Below, in pieces: positions 1 to 10,979 of a stretch of 64,000 nucleotides of DNA. The notes under the pieces were generated by a model. It was not told where the DNA came from. It saw nothing but the letters and a program-made list of their open reading frames with translations, and searched no databases. The stretch comes from Areca catechu (taxonomy: Eukaryota > Streptophyta > Magnoliopsida > Arecales > Arecaceae): positions 57,344,748 through 57,408,747 of the forward strand of contig CM038038.1 of assembly GCA_021397845.1 (NCBI GenBank), read 5' to 3'. The stretch's first letter is position 1; every line of letters begins with the position of its first letter. The translations under genes and the position numbers were made by a program.

Positions 1-138
1 ACATTATTTTGAAAAATACATGAGCATATTTTAGGACTGGGGGAAAAAATAGGATTGTGTTGTAACATGCTATAAGATGTCATGACAGTAACGAAATATT
101 CATATAAAAGAGAAAGAAAAGGAAGAGAAAAAACTTAC

Positions 139-201
139 AGAATTTTTGCACTAGTGAATGAGCAGGCATGTGACATAACCCTACCTATCCCAAGGCATAA
201 G
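139..201 (-). other. Putative small internal exon of the same leftward host gene
   Basis: On the minus strand a strong acceptor (pyrimidine tract TTTTCTTTCTCACAG ending at 202) and a consensus donor (GTAAGT, complement of 133-138) bound 63 bases. One frame is open throughout and contains an ATG followed by SHACSFTSAKI. This could be the first coding exon after the 5'-UTR intron, but the chance of a false exon is real. A weaker candidate exon lies at about 651-739. No family was recognised. Confidence 0.35.
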
Positions 202-866
202 CTGTGAGAAAGAAAAGAAGACATAATATTACATTTCAGACCAAAAAATTGAAAAGGGTCTGCATAAAGAGTCGGTCCATGTTTAAGAAGAAGATTACAT
301 TTAACTATGAATCAGTGGCAAACACTTAGGAGTCAGAAAGTTTGCATTTTGAAGTACATAGCATCCGGTAGAGAGATGGAATAAAACTTGCTGCTAAAAT
401 TTTCCATTGGAAGATAATTCAACACTTGTTACAAGATAAAGAGTTGGTGCAGTTAAGAGATCACAGATCTAATGGAGGAACATAAGCCAATTCGGTTCTT
501 CTTATCTGAAAAAGATCCCTAATTGTGCCCCGTCTATTATTGGTGAAGAGAGCAATTTAGCTTATAGGAACATAATGGAGATTGCGAATATATTCGTTAT
601 GCATCATCCAGTAATACACCGAAGAAAAAGAATCCAATACCAAAATAAAATACCTGATGATGAAATTAAAAAGGCACATTAATTAAAAAAACAAAACAAT
701 GATACAAAAGGCGGCAGCCAAATGGAAGCATTTAGACTGATGGCATATATAAAATACTTAGAAAATAGCTAAGCTTAAGGACGGGTGATAAAATCGTGGG
801 AAGCTCAAACAAAACCAGCAAAAGAGAACAGGAGAAAATACGGAAAATTAAGGGTTTCACTTTTAC

Positions 867-1012
867 CTGACAAGAAGGGAGAGAGTGGAGGACAGAGGAG
901 AGGAGCGCAGCAAGGCCGAGGGAGGAGAAATTAGGAGGAGGAAGCCTCAGGAGAAGAAGATCGCAGCGGCGGTGACCGAGGTGGCAGCGGGTGGGAGAGG
1001 AAGAGGGAGAAA
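867..1012 (-). other. Putative 5'-UTR first exon of a host gene
   Basis: Read on the minus strand this is a CT-rich, GC-rich stretch without an ATG, as expected of a plant 5' leader. It ends in a good splice donor (CTTGTCAG followed by GTAAAAGTG, boundary at 867). A TATA box lies just upstream, at 1036-1044. The sequence then becomes AT-rich, as an intron would be. The start (about 1012) is inferred from the TATA distance. No protein can be named because the coding exons lie left of the window. Confidence 0.45.
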
Positions 1013-1034
1013 AGGAGCCGAAGAGAAGCGGAGA

Positions 1035-1059
1035 ATTTATAAAATTAGAATCAGCCAAT
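1035..1059 (-). promoter_or_regulatory. TATA box and CCAAT-like motif upstream of the putative leader exon
   Basis: The minus strand carries ATTTTATAAAT at 1035-1045, about 25-35 bp before the GC- and CT-rich block. GCCAAT is visible on the plus strand at 1054-1059. The TATA spacing fits a TATA-type plant promoter driving leftward transcription. There is no independent evidence that it is active. Confidence 0.4.
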
Positions 1060-1423
1060 CCCCGTTCAGGTGAGAAACGGGTTGCATTCGGGAGTCGGCC
1101 AATCCCCGTCCCATCATCAAAAAAATTAAAAAATAAAAATTTAAAACCATTAAGGATGATAATTTCATCGGATCAAAAATAAATAAATCATGTCACATAC
1201 CAGAATCAGGATAAAAGAAAATTAAACTAGAATCACATCTATTTATCAAATAGATTAGTTAGATTTTAAAAGCTCGTAGCTTACATGTCAGGATATTTTC
1301 TGATATATTTAATTATTTTGATTAAATTTTTATTTTTATTTTTTATCTATTTAATTTCTTAACTCGTTTAATCACAACCGAAATAATCTTAGATATAAAA
1401 ATGATGGGACCGCAGCACTGAGC

Positions 1424-1620
1424 TATACCACTTTATGGTAAACCGGCTTGATAAGCTTTAAAACTTTTTAATTTTTTATGATTATTTTAGATGAATACTT
1501 GAATTTTAATCCGATATATTCTATACCAGTTGATGGTAAACAGGTTCGATAAGCTTCAATTTTTTTTAGATTTTTATAATTTATTTTAGATGGATACTCG
1601 AACCCTGATCCGATATATTT
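1424..1620 (+). repeat. Two diverged tandem copies of a ~98-bp AT-rich unit
   Basis: TATACCA....GATGGTAAAC..G..CGATAAGCTT starts at 1424 and again at 1522. Both copies are followed by a similar ATTTTAGATG(A/G)ATACT and CCGATATATT block. No coding sense is visible. The rest of 1200-1970 is AT-rich and featureless. Confidence 0.6.
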
Positions 1621-1972
1621 CATAAACAAGTTAAGAGATTAAATAGATAAAAAAAAAATTCAAATCTGATCTAAATAATTAAATGATTGTTTATGATCCG
1701 AATAAGCTTAAGATGGAATGGATCCTGCTTTACCATCCTAATATCCATATCGCGAAACAAAAATGCAAATTAGAACAAAAAAATCCACAGGAAACAAAAA
1801 AACCCCTCCGTTGTCTCCTTGACACAAATCCCCAAAATAGAGAATGAAACGAAACGAAAAGGAAGTGGAAAGAAAAAATTCGAGTAATCCATGTGGAAAA
1901 AGCTCTTACCTTTTAATTATTTCTGCTATTCCTTTGTTTTCCCCCGGTTTTTTCACTGTCTTTTCGAGTCTC

Positions 1973-2275
1973 AATCGGGTGGAAGGCTTGGAGCGGCCGA
2001 ATAGGGTAGCTTGGACGGTGGCAAAGGAAGCTCTTTCCCCCAGTTTTTATCCTGTTTTTCCCGTCAATCGGGTAGGAGGCTTGAGCGGCTGAATGCGAAA
2101 GCTTAGATGGCGGCTAGGGGAGGTTGTTCCTCTGTATTTTCCATTCTCAGAAATCTCGATCGGGTGGGATGAAAAGCGAAGCAGCCGAAAAGGGAACCTT
2201 AGACGGTTGACTGGTTCATTTGAATCGGGTGGGATGCTTGGGGCGGCCGAGCAGGGAAGCTTAGACGTTGGCTTG
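1973..2275 (+). repeat. Four-copy degenerate tandem repeat with AATCGGGT and GCGGCCGA blocks
   Basis: Units begin at 1973, 2066, 2158 and 2223 (spacing 93, 92 and 65). Each has (A/G)ATCGGGTGGGA.G, then AGC(G)GCCGAA.AGGGAA, then GCTTAGACG. The GC content is well above the flanks. Short open frames across it on both strands come from the repeat and are not called as genes. Confidence 0.6.
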
Positions 2276-2754
2276 TGTTGAATATTTATAAATAAAAATT
2301 TAAACAATATGTATAAATAAATAAATAATATATATATAAAGAGGGTTATGCATATATCAAATATAAATAATTTTTCGTATGTTCTGGAATATTATACCAA
2401 GTGCTTTTGAAATCTTGGAAGAAACGTAATTTCATATTATATTTATTAAGATTTAATAGATTAATGGTAATTAGTCATGTTAAACAATGTATAGTTTTTT
2501 TCTTACGTAAGAATATAGCAATGTGGATGGCCTCATCATGAATAAGAACATGATCTCACATATAGCTCGCTATGGGCAAAAATATGGTATTTGATTATGT
2601 TACTCATGGACTAGAGCATGACTATGATTAGTCCAAAATATAAAGATAATTATTGATAGATTCATATCTGGTTAATGAGAAAAAGATGATAAATCACATG
2701 AAATCAACCAAGAATATATGTTGAAGATACGCAATGTATATTATATGCATATAT

Positions 2755-3351
2755 AGGGATGCAAATAGGTCGGGTTGGATCGGATCTTGAGTGACACCGA
2801 TCCGATTCGATTCTTTGATCAGGTCCTAATATTAGATCTAGATCCAATTTACTAGAAAATCGGATCGGATTAGGTCGGATCCGCTATCAGAATTTTCAAC
2901 CCAACAGATCGTTCAGGTTGGATCGGATCTATAAATAATCCAGTTCTAATCTAAAAAATTTGGATCTAGATATAATCTGGATAAAATATAGATAACTATA
3001 TTTTAATTATTACATAGTCAACTATTATTAATCATAAAATAAATAACAAAGAATATTATTTTCAAAATAAATTAAGATATAAAAATAATTATAACTCTAT
3101 CTCTATATTAAAATAAGTTCTATACAAGTTTTAAATTAAAATTGAAATATCCAAATAGATATGATCCTAACAATATTAGTATCAAGTCGAGTCAGGTCCA
3201 AATTCAGTAAACTTAGACCCAACCCGGAAAATAGAATGGATCTAATTTTAGGATCTGATCCAGATCCATGAGTCCCTAAAAACATATTGGATCAGATCTA
3301 AATGGATTGGGTTGGATCGGGTCATAGGTCAATCCAACCGATTTATAGCCT
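2755..3351. mobile_element. Non-autonomous DNA transposon (MITE-like) with 11-bp target-site duplication
   Basis: A 597-bp non-coding block rich in GGATCGGAT-type words is flanked by the direct repeat TATGCATATAT at 2744-2754 and 3352-3362. Its termini form an imperfect inverted repeat: AGGGATGCAAATAGGTCGGG on the left, and the reverse complement of the right end, AAGGCTATAAATCGGTTGG. No transposase is encoded. The duplication length (9-11 bp, blurred by AT-rich sequence) fits a Mutator-like origin; a hAT origin (8 bp) is possible if the repeat is partly accidental. Confidence 0.65.
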
Positions 3352-3362
3352 TATGCATATAT

Positions 3363-4242
3363 GACCGTTTGAGTTATACTAGATGCTTGATATAAGATTT
3401 TATAGTTCATATTATCACTTTGATACTATTTCTTACTATTTTTGAATTATAGTATTTTATTGGTGTGCGTATATGGGTATTTTTATTAGACGGTAAAGTT
3501 TAACGCCTCTTTTTCTTTCCTTTCAGAATTGTAGGACGTATAATCTCAATTAGATTGGGCATCATGTTCGAGCAATTAGTTAATTTATGTTCTAATACCA
3601 AATGAGCATTGAAAATTTTATAATCGGATAAGTTTGATGATTTGATTATAATAGATTTATTTAGTTGGGTTTTGTGGTTATCATTATTCCTAGAGTTATT
3701 GAAAACTTGTTCATCTTATGTCTTGTATGAGCTTTAGGATATCACTCTAGGATTCATACAACCATGTAGTGACCAACTTAGGTAGTGGATTCAAGGCATG
3801 ATAATCAAAATTCACATAGCGTATTTGTTGATTGTAGCTGAAATTATCCAATATTTTATTACAAATTAAAGCAATATTAACTAATCAGCTTTGATTATAA
3901 AATAGAAGCTAGCATTTTGAGATTAAAAAATTTAATAACCAATCAAAGTACTAGATCTTATTTATAAAAATAAAAGATATTGAGAAATTTAAATATTATG
4001 ATTATTATTTGTGATAAGCATGGATAAATCATACTAGTCTAGCATGAATACATTCAATAATATTATAAAATAAAATATCTCTAAAAGCAATAGGAGTAGT
4101 CGATGCATCCATCCAAAATGCATTCATGGAGTGCTGTGCAATGAAGGATAAAATCCAATCCACCATACTATTCACCTCTCAGTAGATATGTCAGACTATA
4201 GAGAGGCACATCCTATTAAGATTCTCTGGATATCTAGCAAAA
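3363..4242. other. AT-rich sequence with no recognised feature
   Basis: No long frame, LTR boundary, tandem repeat or RNA gene was seen. It may be decayed retroelement sequence continuous with the Copia LTR material that follows. Confidence 0.5.
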
Positions 4243-5611
4243 GAGGATGGCAATGAGTTGAATCTGGCCAACTCTAGGTCCACTCAACCACCATAATCAG
4301 TCTTCTTTAATGATCAACTGGTCCACTCTAAGAGTCTGTCATGCATAGTCCATGCCTGCCTAGGCTGTCCTTAATTTCACACCAGGCATTGAGATATCAA
4401 AAAGTGACTACCACCCACTACAACAAGGCCCCTATTCGGGCCCAAAATGATAAAACCTACATCACTTGTGCCACCAATGACACTGCCATCAAAGTTGATC
4501 TTGAAAAACTTAGAAATTAGAGCTTTGTTAGATGTATGCTTTAGAAAATAATCTGGCTAACATATATTTTATTCTAGGACATAATTTAGTACTTGACTAA
4601 TAAAATTGGATAACAATTTCATTCATATTATATATATATCCATAAATCATCTAAGAAATTAATAAGATGATGATACATATGTTCAAGAATTAAGAATTTG
4701 AGACATGTATTATTTGTGATTAATTTTTAAATACTCTTGATTGATGGATCATCATAAGGATAGAGATTGATCAATAAGATTGGTGCATAGATTACTTCCT
4801 TTTAGGATAGACAAGTCTCGAGTCTACGATATAGGGACACTAAAGCAAGAGTGCGGGTAGTTGTTAGAGAACAACAATACTGAGAATGACCAATATAAGA
4901 AGTCACTTGGATGGCAATGAGTTAAAGAGGATGGCAATGAGTCAAATCTGGCCAACTCTAGATCCACTCAATCACCATAATCGAGTCTTCCTTAATGATC
5001 AACTGGTCCACTTTAAGAGTCTATCATGCATAGGCTATGCCTGCCTAAGCTATCCTCAATTTTACACCAGGCATTAAGATATCAAAAAGGTAACTACCAC
5101 CCACCACAACAAGGCCCCTATTCGGGCCCCAAATGATAATTCCTGCATCACTTGTGCCACCAATCATACTGCCATCAAAGTTGATCTTAAGAAAACTTAG
5201 AAATTGGAGCTTTGTTAGATGTATTCCTAAAAAATAATTTGGCTGACGTATATTTTTATTCTTGGATATAATTTAGTACTTGACTAATAAAATTGGATAA
5301 CAATTTCGTTCATGTTATATATATGTTCATAAATCATCTAAGAAACTAATAAGATGCTGATATATATTCTTAAGAGTTAAGAATTTGAGACATGTATCAT
5401 TTATGATTAATTTTTAAATTACTCTAAATTGATGGATCATCATAGGGACAGTGATTGATCCGATGAGATTGATGTATGGATTGCTTCCTTTTAAGATAGA
5501 CAAGTCTCGAGTCTACAGTATAAGAATACTAAAGCGAGAGTTTGGATGGTTGTTAGAGGATAACAGTATTGAGCATGACTAATACAAGAAGTCGCTTGGA
5601 TATCTATTTAC
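4243..5611 (+). repeat. ~685-bp direct duplication that includes a Copia LTR start
   Basis: GAGGATGGCAATGAG starts at 4243 and at 4927. The similarity continues through a Copia-like LTR start (TGTTAGATGTAT at 4526 and 5213) to a block ending in AAGTC(A/G)CTTGGAT. The first copy breaks off at about 4912. The copies differ by scattered substitutions and small indels, so the event is not recent. It probably arose by slippage or recombination between short GGAT or GGATGGCAATGAG repeats. Confidence 0.7.
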
Positions 5612-7150
5612 TCATTAATAACTTTCTCGATACTACGATAGTATGAGTGGTACTTTAATCTACGATGCATCAACCACTCATAGTGAGATTGTTATAGTTT
5701 GACTGCATATACACTTGATCCCTTAATCATTCAGGTCCTTGTGGTATATGTTGACTATAGTAGGTTTACTTAGGAGTAGGGCGTGCATCTAGATGAGATT
5801 TATCGACCTCGAAAGATGAGTAGTTTTATATGATTTGTGAGACTCAATTCAGAAAACCTTGGCCAGGGCAGTGTGATTGGTGGAAAGGTATTTCCATAAG
5901 TTTCATATCATGAACTTGAGTCAAACAAATCTTATATATAATAGATGTTGGGATTTGACGAGTTTTCTATAACTTCTATCTAGTTAGAACTTACGATAGA
6001 AAAACTAAATCATACATTAACTACACCTAGAGGTTCTGTTATCTTTTGCTCTACTAGGTTGCCACTATATACTACTAGATATCATTGATGGGTTATAAGA
6101 CTCTTAGGATTATCTTTATAATTGATTATCCTAATTGGAACGAGTTAGGATTGTTCCAATCTATTAAAAGGAGTTTCAGTGATGCTATTGATAGAGATCA
6201 TAATATATCTTACTACCAGATATAATAGAATTTGTGGAGTCACACACAATAGGAATTTGACTTAATCAAATAATTGATTCATTTTTTGAATTACAGTAGG
6301 ATCCAATTATTAATGTGATTGATAATTAGAATAATTTATAAAAGTTACCTGAGAGGACTTGCTAAGAGCTAGCAAGAGGAAGATCTAATTACAAGTATTG
6401 CAAAATAATTTGATTTGATTAAATTAGTATTTCAATTTTAGTTAAATTAAATTAGATTTAATTTGGTTAGACTTGGTCTAATTAGGTTTCTTATTCCAAA
6501 TGAGATTTGGACTCAATTCCTAATTGGATTAGTATTCCTAAAGTCCAACTTCAATTAGATTAAGATTCAAAATTCAATCGAACTAGGACTCTTGCGAATT
6601 GGGATTCCTAGAGTCCAAACTCAATCAGACTAGAACTCTTTTCCAAACCCACTAGGACTCTTTTTCCACTTATATTAGGAATCTCTCTAAAGACTATGCC
6701 ATAAGCAATTGGTACCGCAAATGTTGCACACAAAGGGCCACACCCTTTCTTGTTTTGCATGGAAGCAATAGGGACTAAGAAGGATTGGTGCCATCCTTTG
6801 AGAGTCCCACCAAGCTAGGACTCTCTATCCCTTCCATCATGACAAATAGTTGGCACGCAAAGGGAGGGCACATACTTTGATTGGCATAAGAAGACAAAGA
6901 AAGGAGGGCACGCCAAGGGGTGGCACTCCCCCCACTCCCCTAAGAGTCTTTTTGTTTCTTAGCCTGTTATCTCATCCCATCTAAAATTTGAATTTGCTTC
7001 AAACTTCTAACTTAAAGAGTTTGGGTTGGCTCAAAGATGGGATGGCATGGAGATTAAAAGGGGAGTCTTTAATAAATTTCTTAATCACTCTTTTAGAGAA
7101 AAGTAATCATAGATTGGTGCCCCATCCCTTTCTTAGATTGGCACCCTATT
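5213..7150 (+). mobile_element. Copia LTR remnant truncated by Gypsy A
   Basis: The block starts with a Copia-type LTR terminus (TGTTAGATGTATTCCTAAAAAA) followed by TAATTTAGTACTTGACTAAT. It continues as about 1.9 kb of AT-rich LTR-like sequence with many ACTAGGACTCTT-type words, resembling the Copia D LTR near 24 kb. No PBS or coding region follows, because Gypsy A begins at 7151. The LTR-derived nature is inferred from the terminus and the similarity of style. Confidence 0.5.
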
Positions 7151-8923
7151 TGGTGAGGACACAAGAGCCAGGAAGAGGAAGCAAACCTTTTCCAATTCAA
7201 TTTGGATCACCAATAAGTAAGTCCATGTGTTCTTCACAAAGAACACTCGAGTTCCAGTTGTTTTAAGTTTGTAATTAGATCAAATTGAGTAGTAATTTGA
7301 TCAAATTGAGTATAATTTGGTCAATTAGGGTTGTTGAGTTACCAATTGAGTCCATTGAGTCCATCAATTGGTTTAAAAGTCTTGTAAATATCATTAATTT
7401 ACTTTGTTCGGTGAATTGTCCAAGATAAGTCCTGTAATTAGTGATTGAATAAGTTAAGGGGTGTCATAGGTACCCAAGACCCAAGTCGTCATTACCTAGG
7501 TAGATCAATTCTAAGTAAAAAAAGGGTTGTCCAAATTTTCATTCAGACATCCAGATACTAAGACATCTGGATATCCAGATATCCAGACATTGGGACAACA
7601 TTCAAAATCCATCTTTATCCAAAAGAGGCACCCCATCCCATTTTTCATCACCCATTTGAGATTTCAAGGAGGTGCTAAATTGAGAGGAGTAAAGCAGAAG
7701 GACTCTGCTTCTTATCTGGCACCCCCTCCCTCATTCTTGACACCCATTCCAGATGACGCCCCCCATGGTCCATTCAAAAATTAAATGGAAGAGTCCAAGA
7801 TGAATTGAAGAGTCCAAGATAAATGGAGCTTTATCCAAAGTTCAAAGGAGTTATCTTCTATCTTCTTTTAAATTCAAAGGAGGAATTTTAAACTTAAATT
7901 TAAGCATTCAAAGCCTTTCTTATCCCATGTTGCCAACCAAGGAAATAGAATTCAGATTTTACGCCAAGGATGAGAAGGAATTAGCACCAAATGAGAAGTA
8001 AGAAAGAAGGATTAGCGCCCAACTTCATTTTGCCGAACAATTTTTTATGTTGTCGCCCAAGCCATGGAGAGAAGGAATTCAAAATTCAAAATTCAAGAAA
8101 GAAGCCAAGAAGCCAAGGAGTGTTCAAATTTAAATGTAATTTAAATTTAAAAGAGTCCTATGATATCTTCATGTGTGAAGAACTCTAAAAATAGGACCCA
8201 TACCCTTTGTAATTATTGCTTATTGAATTATGAAATGAAATGCTATTTTTTTCCACAAAGCTGGGTAGGCTTAGTGATTTTCTCTAAGGGTGGGGAGGTC
8301 CTTAAGAGCTCAAGGTGGAGAGGTCCTTGAGAGCTCAAGGTGGTGAGGTCCTTGAGTAGAGGTTCTGCCAGATTCGATAATTGCTACTGTTCTTCTTCAA
8401 GCTCTTCGAATCCAACCTTTCTGTTTTCCCATTTTGGATCTGAATTACATCAATCTTAAGTTTTGTTTGCTGCCTTCTTTGCAGATCCCAGGTGTTCAAG
8501 GAACTTAGAGGATGGATCCTTTGCTTTCAAGCAAAGATCTAACGGTGGATCTAAAATCTGGAGTCCTGATCTTCAACCTACTGTGAAATCTGAGCGACCG
8601 AGCAGCAGATCCATCTCAATTCAAAGTGAATCTCCATTGGGATAAGTAACCCATCATTTTCTCATTAGATTTGGTATTTGAAGCATGGAATAGCCTGATC
8701 TAAGATGGTTTCCTAGCCATCGGGTCCATATTCTTCATAGCTTATGGAGCGGATCGCAGGTAAGTGGTTAATTGCCTTCTTTATTCTTTCAATCTATTAT
8801 GTTAGTTGCTTTACTATGATCATTGCTCTCTTAAATTATCTAGGCTTAAATTGAATCATCTTACACCACATCTTAACTATCCCACATCATCTTTATTGAT
8901 ATTAGAGCTGGCATTCCGCATCA
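7151..8923 (+). repeat. 5' LTR of Gypsy A
   Basis: The LTR is 1773 bp, TGGTGAGGAC to GCATCA. It contains a short CCAGA(C/T)AT-type minisatellite (about 7545-7592) and three ~27-bp units of GGTGGGGAGGTCCTTAAGAG type (about 8287-8362). It is immediately followed by the PBS at 8928-8940. No left target duplication can be tested because the right end of the array is truncated. Confidence 0.8.
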
Positions 8924-8927
8924 TTAT

Positions 8928-8940
8928 TGGTATCAGAGCC
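8928..8940 (+). other. Primer-binding site, Gypsy A
   Basis: TGGTATCAGAGCC lies 4 nt after the LTR end and matches the 3' end of initiator tRNA-Met. A second copy sits at 15366-15378, after the other LTR. Confidence 0.85.
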
Positions 8941-9711
8941 TTAGGTTAGATTAGGATTTCTTGCTTGTTGAATTCTGCACATACCTGAACTTGATCTGCA
9001 TAGAACACCATATTAGATTAGTTATTTTCATCTGAAATTAATTTTCTATTAATCCCCAATAAGTCAGTAATTAGCAACTCAAATTTTATTAAAAAAATAA
9101 AAAAATATTTTTCTGTAATTTTTTTAATCTCTGCTACATAGTTTAGGTCTGCTGCAATTTTTTTTTACCTAGTTTCAATAGCTTTCATCATAGCTATCCG
9201 AAACTTAGTCCATTTGATTTTTTTTTTCATTAATCTAAGCCAAAACAAACTCAGATCTAAATCTTCCTTATAGATTTCAGATCTAAGGGTTTAAAAAATT
9301 TTTCTTTTAAAATATTTTAGAGTACTTTGGTGGAAGGAAATCACGCCTCCTGAGCGAATAACAAAAATATATTTATGACCCATGGGAGTAATAAGCTACG
9401 GCCGGATGTGATAACCTGAGATTGAAGTTTGTTTTGTGCTTGAGTGTATGCTTGCTTGCTGGAATTTTTGTGATTTGTGTGTTTAAGATTGCTTGGTTAA
9501 TTTCTTAAGCACAAATTAGGGTTTCTTTGGCACATTCAGATTCCACTAAAAATTAATTCCTGCAATTTAAATCTAAAATCCAAATTTTAAAATTTGAATC
9601 TGAAACCTAAATTTAAATCTTGAAATTTAAAGTTTAAATTTTGAGTTGTTAGTGGTATCTTATCTTATCTTGGTAACTAGAATTGATTGTGCATTCATAT
9701 TTTAAACCAAT

Positions 9712-10060
9712 TCTAAGGGCAAGCAATATAACATAAGGGAAGGATTGAGACCCTTTCCTTAGCCCAAAACAACCAACCCCATTTGCATAGTCCTAAGCCT
9801 TAATTAAAATTGAGGAGCACTTAAAGCTAGGGACAGCAACTGGTCGGGTTTTATATACGTGTTAACCCATTTTAGTAGTCACTTCTGTGTGCTTCTGGGA
9901 ATTGGTGTCTAAGGCTAGAGGTTTAGAGGAAAATACCCTAAACGGACTGGTGGTTCTTAATTAGGACCTCACGAAAGTGAGGGGAGCCTCCCACCACCCC
10001 ACCTCTTACCTGGCCAATCGAGAAGTTACTATAGTCTTGGTTATTACCTTGACTAAGCAC
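9712..10060 (+). promoter_or_regulatory. Conserved 5' leader block, Gypsy A
   Basis: This stretch has recognisable counterparts before the first ORF in Gypsy B (38342-38720) and, on the minus strand, Gypsy C (57660-58020 and 62520-62880). Shared words run in order: AAGGGCA, GGG..AGGATT, CCTT(A)GCC.AAAAC, AAGC.(T)TAATTAA, GCTAGGGACA. A short stem between GGG..AGG and CCT..CC is possible in all three. A role as packaging or translation leader is inference. Confidence 0.55.
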
Positions 10061-10107
10061 TATATTGGCCCTTAGATCAAGGAACCCTACAATTAGGTTG
10101 ACTTGTC

Positions 10108-10979
10108 ATGCACTGCATGACCACTAGAGCAGGCCAAACCCAACCCAATCTGATCATGGAGTCCACTATAGAAATTTTACTAAGGACCTTCAATGAACAA
10201 TGTGCCCTGAAGGACAATAGGTGTGACCGACTAGATAAGCGACTCGACAACTTAGAAAGAACCCATAGGGCCTGGACTAACCCTTGTTCACCTAAATTGA
10301 CTTTCCCTAGACCCGGAATTCATTGGCCATAACCCATTTGGATTAGGCCCCTTATCAAAAATCAGGATCTAGCCTACTCCACCCGAGTCGACCCATTCTA
10401 CAATAGAGTCAACCCAATTTTCATCAGAGCCGACTAGACCCTAATCCGAGCCGACCTACTCCTGTGACCTCGTTTATTCCTAAGAATGACCCTGAAGAGG
10501 AAATATCTATTATAGACTTAGAGTTAATTGACCAGAAGGTTACTCAAGTTGAAACCGTAGTGGAAATATATGAAGCTGGAGAAAACCTGATGGATGAATA
10601 CGAAGGAGAAAACTTCGAGGAGGACAACTCTAGTACCTTACCTGAGGAAACCCATGGAAAAGAAAAGATTGTTGAGCCTAGTTCTAAAACATCAGAACAA
10701 TAGAAAATTAGTGAGGACTTAGTTCCCGTAACTCAATGCCCTCAGGAAGAACCCAATCCTTTAGCCTTGACCCAAGACCTCCTTCAAGTCCCTAAGGAAC
10801 AACCCCAGGAGGTCGACATTATTTTAGAAGACTTTCAAGATGAACTTCCTAAAGACCTTCCAGATGACCTTCCGCCACCTAGAAGCATCCTGCCTGCCAT
10901 AGATCTTACACTAATATATCAATATTCAAATCGTAAGGTCATCTTGAGTAACCAAGGTCTGTTTCATGCTTCCCCTAAG
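10108..10979 (+). pseudogene. Gypsy A ORF, N-terminal part (coiled coil plus acidic region), broken
   Basis: Translation from ATG 10108 gives a protein whose residues 25-55 form a short heptad segment (CDRLDKRLDNLERTHRA). This matches the start of the Gypsy C protein (IDHLANRFDQLEGRVGTIQ) and the Gypsy B protein (LDQLDERIGALEKN). After a stop at 10332 and a frame change, 10464-10979 encodes an acidic stretch with YEAGENLMDEYEGE, matching Gypsy C YEADVSLVDEYEGE. The frame is cut at 10979 by the solo LTR in the middle of the NQGLFHASPKS segment; the same segment in Gypsy B leads straight into the SYFLPFP domain. No Retrotrans_gag domain or zinc knuckle is visible. Confidence 0.65.

Noticed and set aside
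732..1058. Open frame of 108 codons on the minus strand over the putative leader exon
   Set aside because: Its ATG lies upstream of the TATA box and the frame runs through the splice donor; the pyrimidine-rich translation looks like a leader read through.
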